Source: Verrucomicrobiaceae bacterium (GTDB taxonomy: Bacteria > Verrucomicrobiota > Verrucomicrobiia > Verrucomicrobiales > Verrucomicrobiaceae). From it: a DNA stretch of 64,000 nt. Positions 16,036 through 23,349 of the stretch are shown here, piece after piece. Each line of letters starts with the position of its first letter. The stretch's first letter is position 1. The stretch spans positions 1 to 64,000 of the forward strand of contig CANGYJ010000002.1 of assembly GCA_947458455.1 (NCBI GenBank). The letters run 5' to 3'. Below the pieces are notes generated by a model, which saw nothing but the letters and a program-made list of their open reading frames with translations, was not told where the DNA came from and ran no database searches. A program made the translations under genes and the position numbers.

Positions 16036-17173
16036 AAACCTCCTGTCGCATCTCATCGCCGAATGATTCGAGGATTTCGGCCACTTCAGCGGCTCCTTCG
16101 CTCTGAAATGCACCGCGAGCATCGAACGTGAGATTTTCCATCGTGAGCCGTTTCGCCCGCACGACGGCTGTTTTCGCGATGAGGCCCATTTGGGGTTCCG
16201 CGAGCCGCCGGACGAGTACGTTGTCCATTTCCAGCTCGCAGTGCTTATCCTCACGGCCGGTCACGCTGAAAGGGTTTTGTGCTTGGGACAGCACGAGAGC
16301 ATTCGTGAGCCGATAGCGACCGTCATCGAGGAAATAGAGGTCAAACGCGTGGCAGTCCGCGATGAAGACGCGGTGGTAGCTCGTCTGTGCCGTGCCGGTG
16401 TCGCAGATGCCCGTGCTGTTACCGATGCTCACAAAGCCATCCACGCGATACTGCGCTGATTCATGCGCACTGATGCCGTCGTCGCCACATTCGATGGCGC
16501 GGATGTTTTCAAAGACCACGTCGCGGCAATCGCCATGGATGTTGAAACCGTCGTTGTAGGGATGCGTTGCCGTGAGGTTCTTGATGACGAGATGCGCATT
16601 GTCTCCGCTGAACTGCACACCCGCGCTGCGCATCGGCGCGGAGACGTTCACGAGCTTCTGGTTCTGAGCCAGCTTGATGAAGAAGGTGCCGTAAATCGCC
16701 TTTGATGGTGGTTTCTCGCGGCTTGGGTCCTTCACAAAGGTCCACTCGCCATGTTGAAGCTCCTCCGGCTTCTTGAGCGGAGCGCTTCGACCTTTCGAAG
16801 TGCGGCCCATGAGCTGCATCTTGCCATCAAAGAGGAAAAACCACCTCCCGATGACTGCCTCGTTCAGTGCTGGCATGAGATCATCATTGGCAAAAAGGCC
16901 AGATGAGACCTCACGCCACTTCGCGGGATCAAGCGGATCACTTCCCTCCAGCGTCGCCCCATGCCCATCGAGCGTGATCGGTTTACTCGGCTCGCCCTTC
17001 TTGCCGTAGAAACCCGCGTAGTCACGGTACACCTTGGGTTCGAGATGGATTGTATCGCCGGGCATCGCTAGCTTGATGGCATGATGAATCGTCGGCACGT
17101 CCTGGCCGACGTGGATGTCACGGGCAGGGAGGGAGGAGAAGGAAAGCAGAACGGCGCAAAGCAGGAGACGCAT
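16004..17173 (-). CDS. Secreted right-handed beta-helix protein
   Basis: A 389-aa protein with a signal peptide (about 17 residues, ending LPA). The region after it, IHVGQDVPTIHHAIKLAMPG, is the usual opening of pectate-lyase-like parallel beta-helix proteins. Repeated short strands (VIKNLTATH, VVFENIRAI, YHRVFIADC) fit helix rungs. Such proteins act as polysaccharide lyases or hydrolases, or as binding proteins. No catalytic set can be assigned, so substrate and activity are open. It fits the group of exported carbohydrate-active proteins in this window. It is convergent with truD, overlapping it by 32 nt. Start ATG at 17173 gives the signal peptide. Confidence 0.78.
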   Translation of the reverse strand: MRLLLCAVLLSFSSLPARDIHVGQDVPTIHHAIKLAMPGDTIHLEPKVYRDYAGFYGKKGEPSKPITLDGHGATLEGSDPLDPAKWREVSSGLFANDDLMPALNEAVIGRWFFLFDGKMQLMGRTSKGRSAPLKKPEELQHGEWTFVKDPSREKPPSKAIYGTFFIKLAQNQKLVNVSAPMRSAGVQFSGDNAHLVIKNLTATHPYNDGFNIHGDCRDVVFENIRAIECGDDGISAHESAQYRVDGFVSIGNSTGICDTGTAQTSYHRVFIADCHAFDLYFLDDGRYRLTNALVLSQAQNPFSVTGREDKHCELEMDNVLVRRLAEPQMGLIAKTAVVRAKRLTMENLTFDARGAFQSEGAAEVAEILESFGDEMRQEVFTRRGFALPP

Positions 17174-17253
17174 GAAATAGGTAAGAAGCGGCCGAGCAGA
17201 GACTTCTTTCGCCTGAAGTCTAAGCCGTAAGCATGCAGTCGGGCATACGAAAT

Positions 17254-17354
17254 CGCGGCAGCGTCCTGGAGTGCTCCAGTCCTCTGGAGCTTTTCGCAGG
17301 CCTGTGGACGCTCGAAAGCGCCGGAGGCCCGGCGCACTCCAGAACGCTGCCGCG
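17254..17354. repeat. Structured inverted repeat, branched hairpin
   Basis: Outer arms at 17254-17274 and 17334-17354 pair over 21 bp with one mismatch. Inside are two more hairpins: GCTCCAG/CTGGAGC (about 17273-17290) and GCGCCGG/CCGGCGC (about 17318-17335), giving a branched fold. This looks like an intergenic repeat of the kind scattered in Verrucomicrobia. A minus-strand ORF crossing it (17068-17367) is an artefact of the repeat. Confidence 0.65.
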
Positions 17355-17415
17355 AGTCTTCACCCACGGGTGTTATCGAATCCTTGGGGAATCGTCTTCA
17401 ACGCCATAGTTTCCG

Positions 17416-18021
17416 CTAAGGAACCCGCTTCGCCTCGACGGGCTTGTCGGCTTCCTTCGCAGGTTCTTCGGCAGGTTTTTCCGGCTCGGAGGTGGTTTCG
17501 CCGGCGCGGATCCATTGGAAGGTGCCGGGGTTCTTGCCGGGGACTTCAATCCATTCTTTGGCGTTCGCCTGACGAGTGCGGATCTTCCATTGTTCGTCCT
17601 GCACTTCCTGAAGGGCGCGGCCGGAGTCCTTGGCCTTCTGGCGCATGAGGAGCATGCGATCCTCGTTCTCGGCGCTCACCTGCTTCTTCACGTCCTCGCC
17701 CCACTTGCCAGCGGGCACCTGGCGGATGTCGAGCAGGCCGCGGTGGTTCTCGCCGACGAGTTCGTTGGCTTTGAAATTGAAGATCTCCGCCATGCGGTTG
17801 CGCATGCGGTTGTTGGCCTCGTCGAGGGCTTTGCCCGCTTCTTTGTCGGCGGGTTCATCTCCACGGTATTGGTACACGTCGAGGCGCATGTTGAGGTTCA
17901 CCTCGAGCGGCTTCGGCGTAGTGATGGGCACCTCCGGCATCTGTTTGCAGGCCGCGAGAAGGCCGCACGCGAGGAGGAGCGTGAGGCTAGGGATTCTTTC
18001 TGGCCGCGAGACGGTGATCAT
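17416..18021 (-). CDS. Fused YnbE-like and YdbL-like (DUF1318) lipoprotein
   Basis: A 201-aa lipoprotein: signal peptide with lipobox LLAAC, modified Cys at about residue 25. Residues about 30-55 (PITTPKPLEVNLNMRLDVYQ) resemble YnbE, the small E. coli lipoprotein. Residues about 65-170 (VGENHRGLLDIRQ, AENEDRMLLMRQKA, EWIEVPG) resemble YdbL (DUF1318), a periplasmic protein. The tail is Pro/Glu/Lys-rich. In E. coli ydbH-ynbE-ydbL is one operon: YdbH and YnbE form a bridge between the membranes for phospholipid transport, and YdbL modulates it. Here the start overlaps the end of the upstream YdbH-like gene by 35 nt, so they are one operon. ATG 18021 is chosen; ATG 18027 is 2 codons upstream. The fusion is my reading of weak similarity. 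Confidence 0.65.
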   Translation of the reverse strand: MITVSRPERIPSLTLLLACGLLAACKQMPEVPITTPKPLEVNLNMRLDVYQYRGDEPADKEAGKALDEANNRMRNRMAEIFNFKANELVGENHRGLLDIRQVPAGKWGEDVKKQVSAENEDRMLLMRQKAKDSGRALQEVQDEQWKIRTRQANAKEWIEVPGKNPGTFQWIRAGETTSEPEKPAEEPAKEADKPVEAKRVP

Positions 18022-21010
18022 AGACATTGATCTCGATGGTGCGCTTGCCGTCCGGACCTTTGAACCGCAGGTGACCGCGGCCCTCCCGCCCGTAGAAGCG
18101 TGCTTTGCCATCGACGCTGTCATAGTCGAAGTCACGCAGCGTTTCCAGCCCGATGCGGCGGATTTGATCGGCCATATCGCCACGCATGGGAGCGGGCAGT
18201 TCGTTGATGAGACTGTTCAGCGCGGCGATCTCGAAGCGGCCGTGGCCGTCGTTGAGGAATTCGGCATCGCCCTGGTAAAGCTCATCGCCATCGCCGGTGG
18301 CCACGATCTTGCCGGTGACGGTGCCATCAATCGTGAAGTACTCGGGGAAGAGCAGCTTCGTGACCGGCCCGCTGTTGATCTTGGTAGCGGCGATCCAGCC
18401 GTCCCAGGTGTAGCTGTCGTCGAGGTAGATGTTGAAGGCACCGTTCACATCGCCGGCATAGGCTTTGCCGTAAAAGCTGCCGTAGATGCCGTTGCGGTCG
18501 TAGGTGATGCTCAGGTGCGTGTTGTCCGCGTGGAGGTTCTTCCACTGGATGCGATCGGCCTGGAAGACCTCGACGACGTTGTTGTTTCGATCACGCATCG
18601 GCAGGTTGAAGCTCACCTTGCCACGGAGGTTGGTGAATTTGAGCTTCAGGTTGGCCAGCTCGCGGTCCTCCTGCGGGATTTGCAGCTCGGCCTGGAGTTC
18701 GCCGCTTTCCAGCCGCGTGCTGAAGCTGAAGGGAAACGGCTCGCCGAGGCCGCGGATGGGCACGCCTTTTGGCGCGATGGTCAGGTGGCCGTCACTCACC
18801 GAGAGCGTGTCCACGCGCCAACCGGGAGCTTCCGGTTTCGGTGGCTGCACGGGTCCCACGAAAGTGTCCGCCAGCTCAGGCTCGCCCTTCATGAACTTGC
18901 GGTAGTTCTCCACATACCAAAACAGATCCTCGCCGACGAAGAGCGTGGGCGCGATAATCTCCACGCGGTCGATGACGCGATGAAGGAGCCCATCGAGCGT
19001 GTAATGCACGCGGATTTCCGTCATCTCCGCTACGGCATTCAGCGGACGATGGGGCGAGGGAATGCGCAGGTTTTTCAAGGTGATGCGCTGTGGCTCCACA
19101 TTCTCCGCGAGGCCTTCGAGATCGAGCGGCGTGTCCTTCGTGGCGAAGTTCAGATTGAAATGCACCGGCGGGAACTGCGGCGCGATCTCCTCCAGCGTCA
19201 CACCGAAGTCGCTGATCTTCATTTCGCCCGCATGCCAGCGCTGCGCGACGGCCTGCGCCTTCTCCTCCACGATCTCCGCCGGACCTCGAAACAAGGTCAT
19301 GAGCGCATCGCCGACATCGACATGGCCGCCAGCGAGATCGATGCGCTCCACATGATGCTCACGCCACATCTCCGGCAGCTTGGTTTCCACCACCGCCGTC
19401 TTCAGCGAGGCCACGGGCACGTTCGCCCGCGAGGGAATCATGGCGCGAGCCTCCTGCACGGTGAGCTGGTGGAGGCCGCTGGCCATCGTTTTGACCTCGA
19501 AAGCCGTCTCCACCTCGACTCGATCCGCCAGCGGCACCACCACGCGAGCGGTGGCCTGGGTGATTTCGAGCGAGCCAAAGCCGAGGCGCTTCCAGAAGGG
19601 TAACTCCTTCATCGCAGGTTCTGCGGCGGCGGTGATCTTTTCAAACCACGGACCGTTCTCTGGATTCAGCGTGAGACGCGGCTCGTCGAGGTGGAGTGAG
19701 TCGATATGAAAACGCTCGCGAAGCTCATCCGGCACGATTTCGGCCTTCAGCACCTTCATCTGCAAAAACGGCTCAAAAGCCTGCCAGGCCGTTTGCAGCT
19801 CCAAAATCATGATTTGCTGCTTCTGCGCCGAGTGAAGGCTCGAATCGACCTCCCGCAGCTCGGCGGCGATTTGGAACGACCCCTTCACCGGCAGCTTCTT
19901 CGTCGCCTCAAAAGCCACATCCCCTTGCTCCAGGCTCAGCGAGCCGATTTGAACCTTCCGTCCGCTGGATGAACCGCCGTGTTTCAGCAGGGCATCTTCC
20001 AAAGCCTGCGTCCAGCGTACGCGAGGCTGGATGAGCTTGGAGTTGAGCACGGCCTCCAGCCCGCGTGCCTCAACGTGCAGGGCCGCCGCGCCGATCTCCC
20101 CTTCCCCGTTGGCTGGACGCAGTTGGAATTCCGTCACGTCGAGCTCATGCAGACCGAGTTTCACTTCCGAGCCACGCTGCCACAGCAGCTCACGGCCTTT
20201 CCACGAGAAGCGAAAGCCGAGATTCAGCCCCGCCAGATCCGCTGCGGTGAAGCGGACGTTTTGCAGCGAGGCCGAAAGCACCCGCACCTCATGGGGCCAG
20301 ACATCGCCGGAGCTGCTCCCGCCCTTTGAGGCAAACCACGCAGGATCAATGGAAGCATTCGTTGCATGTAACTCGCTCACCTCGATGCCTTGCGCGGTCG
20401 TTTTCGCATTCAGCGTTAATTCCGCGAGCAAGGGATGATCCCGCCAGACGATATCGCGAGCCTTCAAATGGGCGTTTTGCACCTGCGGTGAAGCCCCACC
20501 GATCACGACACCTTCGATTCGCGTCTCGATCTTCGCCGAAAAAAGCAGGCCGTTCGCATCGCGAATGGTCACCGGTGTCTCGGTGAGTTCGAGGTGATCG
20601 ATACTCCATCGTTGGCTGCTGCCACCACCGCCACTCGAGAGCTGGCGGAAGCGTTCCAGGTCCACGTCCACCTTCGCGCCTTCGAACGAGATGCTGCCGA
20701 GCTTGCCTGCCCGCAACTCACGCCAGTGCGGCGACCAATGAGCCTGCTCGATGGTGACAATCTCCGTGCCATTCGAACGCCACCACGCTCGCATCTGGTC
20801 CAGTTGGAGTTCATGGCCGTCAAACTCGATGGTCTTCACCTCGATGACGATCTCCGGCACCACGCGGTCGAGCAGGAGATTCACCAGCCTCACCCGCTCC
20901 GTCCACGCCCACCAGCCGATGCCCGCGAGCGCCAGACCAATGCCCATCAAAACCACCATCACCCAACGCCACCATCGGCGGCGGGGTTTGACGGAAGACT
21001 GAGTGCTCAT
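17987..21010 (-). CDS. YdbH-like AsmA-family intermembrane protein
   Basis: A 1007-aa protein with one N-terminal membrane helix (about residues 17-37, after an Arg/Trp-rich start) and a very long beta-rich periplasmic region. Repeats of hydrophobic/charged strands fit the beta-groove (repeating beta-groove, AsmA/TamB/YdbH) fold. The C-terminus, IDGTVTGKIVATGDG followed by LETLRDFDYDSVDG and FKGPDGKRTIEINVYDHRL, resembles the end of YdbH. Such proteins bridge inner and outer membrane and conduct phospholipids. The next gene encodes the YnbE/YdbL-like lipoprotein, which strengthens the call. The ATG at 21010 is used because the longer frame would need a TTG. Length is a little above E. coli YdbH (about 880 aa). 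Confidence 0.72.
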   Translation of the reverse strand: MSTQSSVKPRRRWWRWVMVVLMGIGLALAGIGWWAWTERVRLVNLLLDRVVPEIVIEVKTIEFDGHELQLDQMRAWWRSNGTEIVTIEQAHWSPHWRELRAGKLGSISFEGAKVDVDLERFRQLSSGGGGSSQRWSIDHLELTETPVTIRDANGLLFSAKIETRIEGVVIGGASPQVQNAHLKARDIVWRDHPLLAELTLNAKTTAQGIEVSELHATNASIDPAWFASKGGSSSGDVWPHEVRVLSASLQNVRFTAADLAGLNLGFRFSWKGRELLWQRGSEVKLGLHELDVTEFQLRPANGEGEIGAAALHVEARGLEAVLNSKLIQPRVRWTQALEDALLKHGGSSSGRKVQIGSLSLEQGDVAFEATKKLPVKGSFQIAAELREVDSSLHSAQKQQIMILELQTAWQAFEPFLQMKVLKAEIVPDELRERFHIDSLHLDEPRLTLNPENGPWFEKITAAAEPAMKELPFWKRLGFGSLEITQATARVVVPLADRVEVETAFEVKTMASGLHQLTVQEARAMIPSRANVPVASLKTAVVETKLPEMWREHHVERIDLAGGHVDVGDALMTLFRGPAEIVEEKAQAVAQRWHAGEMKISDFGVTLEEIAPQFPPVHFNLNFATKDTPLDLEGLAENVEPQRITLKNLRIPSPHRPLNAVAEMTEIRVHYTLDGLLHRVIDRVEIIAPTLFVGEDLFWYVENYRKFMKGEPELADTFVGPVQPPKPEAPGWRVDTLSVSDGHLTIAPKGVPIRGLGEPFPFSFSTRLESGELQAELQIPQEDRELANLKLKFTNLRGKVSFNLPMRDRNNNVVEVFQADRIQWKNLHADNTHLSITYDRNGIYGSFYGKAYAGDVNGAFNIYLDDSYTWDGWIAATKINSGPVTKLLFPEYFTIDGTVTGKIVATGDGDELYQGDAEFLNDGHGRFEIAALNSLINELPAPMRGDMADQIRRIGLETLRDFDYDSVDGKARFYGREGRGHLRFKGPDGKRTIEINVYDHRLAARKNP

Positions 21011-21165
21011 GCGGCGATGATACAACGATTTCGCCGGAGGGAAGCGGCAGGTTCAGGCTAGGCACGCGCATTTCGTGCCGAGAATCGAGGCCTTCACATG
21101 AAACTATCAGCGGGATGTGGGGCATCCGACAAAAACACCTGGAAGTGCTCAGCCACTTTGAATCA

Positions 21166-21233
21166 CCGCAGAGGTACGATGGACACAGAGGTGCCTGATT
21201 TTGGAATTCTCTGTGTCCATCGTACCTCTGCGG
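21166..21233. repeat. Perfect 25-bp inverted repeat
   Basis: Arms at 21166-21190 and 21209-21233 are perfectly complementary, with an 18-nt loop. The arm starts CCGCAGAGGTACGATGG. The CCGCAGAGG core recurs at 44090 and, inverted, at 44532, so it belongs to a family of intergenic elements. It may serve as a transcription terminator between the convergent or tandem minus-strand genes, or be a palindromic mobile repeat. Confidence 0.75.
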
Positions 21234-21270
21234 TTCAAGTCTGGATCGCGTGGTTGTCCTGAAGGGTTCT

Positions 21271-21348
21271 AACCGCTCATGTGACGCTGATAAGACGCTG
21301 ATGGCTGAATCTGATTATTAGCGTCTTATCAGCGTCACATTAGCGGTT
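21271..21348. repeat. 29-bp inverted repeat, one mismatch, overlaps gene end
   Basis: Arms at 21271-21299 and 21320-21348 pair over 29 bp with one mismatch around a 20-nt loop. The right arm contains the stop codon and last codons of the minus-strand gene at 21340-21651, so the repeat forms the end of that gene. It may act as its terminator. The sequence is different from the neighbour at 21166. Confidence 0.75.
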
Positions 21349-21651
21349 CAGTGGTTGGGCTGAAATATCACCTGCGACCACCTCCAGCGTTTCATCGACG
21401 AGATTCATGCCTCGCCAAACGGCCAACTCGTCTGGATCATCACAGCGGATGCACAAGCAAGTGTCCTCATGCCCGCCTAGCCGACGGGCGAACTCAATAC
21501 AGTCGATCTGAGCCGTCATCATCAGGCTCGAGTGGAAGGGAACACCCACCACCATGCCTGGGCGGATCGTGCCTTCCATTATCGTGCCAGCCAGCACGAA
21601 ATACGGTCTGCCTTCGACCATGAATGTGTTTTTGACGTGGAACTTGGGCAT
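21340..21651 (-). CDS. Stand-alone EF-Tu domain-2-like protein
   Basis: A 103-aa protein. The string FVLAGTIMEGTIRPGMVV, followed by an insertion and a late LVDETLEVV, fits the beta-barrel domain 2 of translational GTPases (EF-Tu, SelB), where a segment of the form Val-x-x-Gly-x-Ile-x-x-Gly-x-Ile-x-x-Gly is typical. Small proteins of this kind occur in bacteria without any GTPase domain, and their role is not known. It lies 15 nt after glpK in the same orientation, so it may share its mRNA. The last codons (PLNR) fall inside an inverted repeat, which suggests that the gene end was rewritten by the repeat. Confidence 0.6.
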   Translation of the reverse strand: MPKFHVKNTFMVEGRPYFVLAGTIMEGTIRPGMVVGVPFHSSLMMTAQIDCIEFARRLGGHEDTCLCIRCDDPDELAVWRGMNLVDETLEVVAGDISAQPLNR

Positions 21652-21666
21652 TGTTTATGATGACTC

Positions 21667-23151
21667 TCACGCCTCCTCCCACGCCTTCGCTCTCGCTAAA
21701 GCTCGCTGCCAGGTGGCGGTTTTGGCGGCGCGGAGGGTGGGTTTGAGCTTGGGGGTGAACTTTTGATCGGCCTTCCAGTGCTTGGCGATGTCGGCCTGGT
21801 TTTTCCAGAAGCCGGTGGCGAGGCCGGCAAGACAGGCGGCGCCGAGGGCGGTGGTTTCGTTGACCTTCGGACGGACAACGGGGACGCCGAGGAGATCGGC
21901 CTGCATCTGCATGAGGAGGTTGTTGAGGGAGGCACCACCATCGACGCGGAGTTCCTTCAGTTTGATGCCGGAATCGGCCTGCATAGCTTGGAGAATGTCG
22001 GCGACTTGGAGGGCGATGGCTTCGAGGGCGGCACGGGCGATGTGGGCTCGGGTGGTGCCGCGAGTGAGGCCGACGATGGTGCCGCGAGCATACGCGTCCC
22101 AATGCGGAGCACCGAGACCAGCGAAGGCGGGCACGAGATAGACGCCGCCGGTGTCCGGAACGCTGGCGGCGAGCGTTTCGACCTCGGCGGAGTTTTGGAT
22201 GATGCCGAGACCATCCCGCAGCCATTGCACGACAGCTCCGGCGATGAAGACGCTGCCTTCGAGCGCATACTCCATCTTGCCACCGATGCGCCAGGCGATG
22301 GTGGTGAGGAGTTTGTTCTTCGAGGTGATGGGTTTGGAGCCGGTGTTCATGAGCATGAAGCAACCGGTGCCGTAGGTGTTCTTCACCATGCCGGGCTGCA
22401 CGCAGACCTGGCCGAAGAGCGCGGCCTGCTGATCGCCGGCGATGCCGGTGATGGGAATGGAGCCGCCGAGGAGTGTGGTGTGGCCGAAGAGGCCGCTGGA
22501 GTCCCGCACCTCGGGCAGCATGGAGGCGGGCACACCGAAGAGGTGGAGGAGTTTTTCATCCCAGCGACCTTTACGGATGTCGAAAAGCATGGTGCGGGAG
22601 GCATTGGAGACATCGGTGGCATGCACCTGGCCAGCGGTGAGGTTCCAGAGCAGCCAGCTATCGATGGTGCCGAAGGCGAGACGACCCTTCGCGGCGAGTT
22701 GTTTGGCCCCTTTGACGTTTTGCAGGATCCACTGGACCTTCGTGGCGGAGAAGTAGGCATCGACGACGAGGCCGGTTTTTCGCGTGATGAGGCGGTCGAG
22801 CTTCTTTTTGCGCAAGACATCGCACATCGGCGCGGTGCGGCGGTCCTGCCAGACGATGGCATTGCCCACGGGCCCGCCGGTTTCGCGATCCCAGACGACG
22901 GTGGTCTCGCGTTGATTGGTGATGCCGATGGCGGCGACATCCGCGGCGGTGGCTTTGGCCTTCACGAGCACCTCGCGGGCGGTGACGAGCTGGGTGTCCC
23001 AGATGGCCTGCGGATCATGCTCCACCCAGCCGGGCTTGGGAAAGATCTGCGGGAACTCCTTCTGCGCGACGGCGACGACCTTACCGTCGTGATCAAAGAG
23101 GATGCTGCGTGAGCTGGTGGTGCCCTGATCGAGGGCGAGGACGTATTTCAT
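21667..23151 (-). CDS. glpK: Glycerol kinase
   Basis: A 494-aa FGGY-family kinase that phosphorylates glycerol to glycerol 3-phosphate with ATP. It starts [16 protein letters not shown] (phosphate-1 loop), and shows [13 protein letters not shown], the substrate segment [30 protein letters not shown] (adenine/phosphate region) and a late [17 protein letters not shown]. Length is normal. No glpF or glpD gene is nearby, so the enzyme is probably part of general lipid-glycerol recycling. With the DhaL gene far upstream it suggests a capacity for C3 compounds, but the two are not linked in an operon. Confidence 0.95.
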   Translation of the reverse strand: MKYVLALDQGTTSSRSILFDHDGKVVAVAQKEFPQIFPKPGWVEHDPQAIWDTQLVTAREVLVKAKATAADVAAIGITNQRETTVVWDRETGGPVGNAIVWQDRRTAPMCDVLRKKKLDRLITRKTGLVVDAYFSATKVQWILQNVKGAKQLAAKGRLAFGTIDSWLLWNLTAGQVHATDVSNASRTMLFDIRKGRWDEKLLHLFGVPASMLPEVRDSSGLFGHTTLLGGSIPITGIAGDQQAALFGQVCVQPGMVKNTYGTGCFMLMNTGSKPITSKNKLLTTIAWRIGGKMEYALEGSVFIAGAVVQWLRDGLGIIQNSAEVETLAASVPDTGGVYLVPAFAGLGAPHWDAYARGTIVGLTRGTTRAHIARAALEAIALQVADILQAMQADSGIKLKELRVDGGASLNNLLMQMQADLLGVPVVRPKVNETTALGAACLAGLATGFWKNQADIAKHWKADQKFTPKLKPTLRAAKTATWQRALARAKAWEEA

Positions 23152-23245
23152 GGTGATGCGGCGGTTTTAGCGGAAGACGACCTCCGCCGTCAATGCCTGC
23201 CGCACGGGTGTGGGGCCGAACTCCGAACGGAAGGCCTCAGAAGCT

Positions 23246-23296
23246 GACAAAAAATGGGGACAGAAAAAAGGATATTTTCTGTCCCCATTTTTTGTC
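23246..23296. repeat. Perfect 22-bp inverted repeat (REP-like)
   Basis: Arms at 23246-23267 and 23275-23296 are perfectly complementary with a 7-nt loop. The core AAATGGGGACAGAAAA resembles the repeats linked to REP-associated tyrosine transposases (RAYT). No transposase gene is in the window. It lies between glpK and the next minus-strand gene, and might also be a terminator. Confidence 0.65.
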
Positions 23297-23349
23297 TGTT
23301 GGATTGGGTTCCGATCCTTCCCGTTCTATCGCGAAACTCTGGCTCCAAC

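Noticed and set aside
17068-17367. A minus-strand ORF of 99 aa before the beta-helix gene
   Set aside because: It reads through the branched inverted repeat and the 5' end of the beta-helix gene in another frame; it is a repeat-derived artefact.
17630-19603. A 657-aa open frame opposite the YdbH-like gene
   Set aside because: Antisense shadow; its translation is rich in repeated His/Leu/Val with no domain, while the minus strand has recognisable AsmA-type sequence.
21763-23112. A 449-aa frame opposite glpK
   Set aside because: Shadow of glycerol kinase; translation is low-complexity Gly/Glu-rich.
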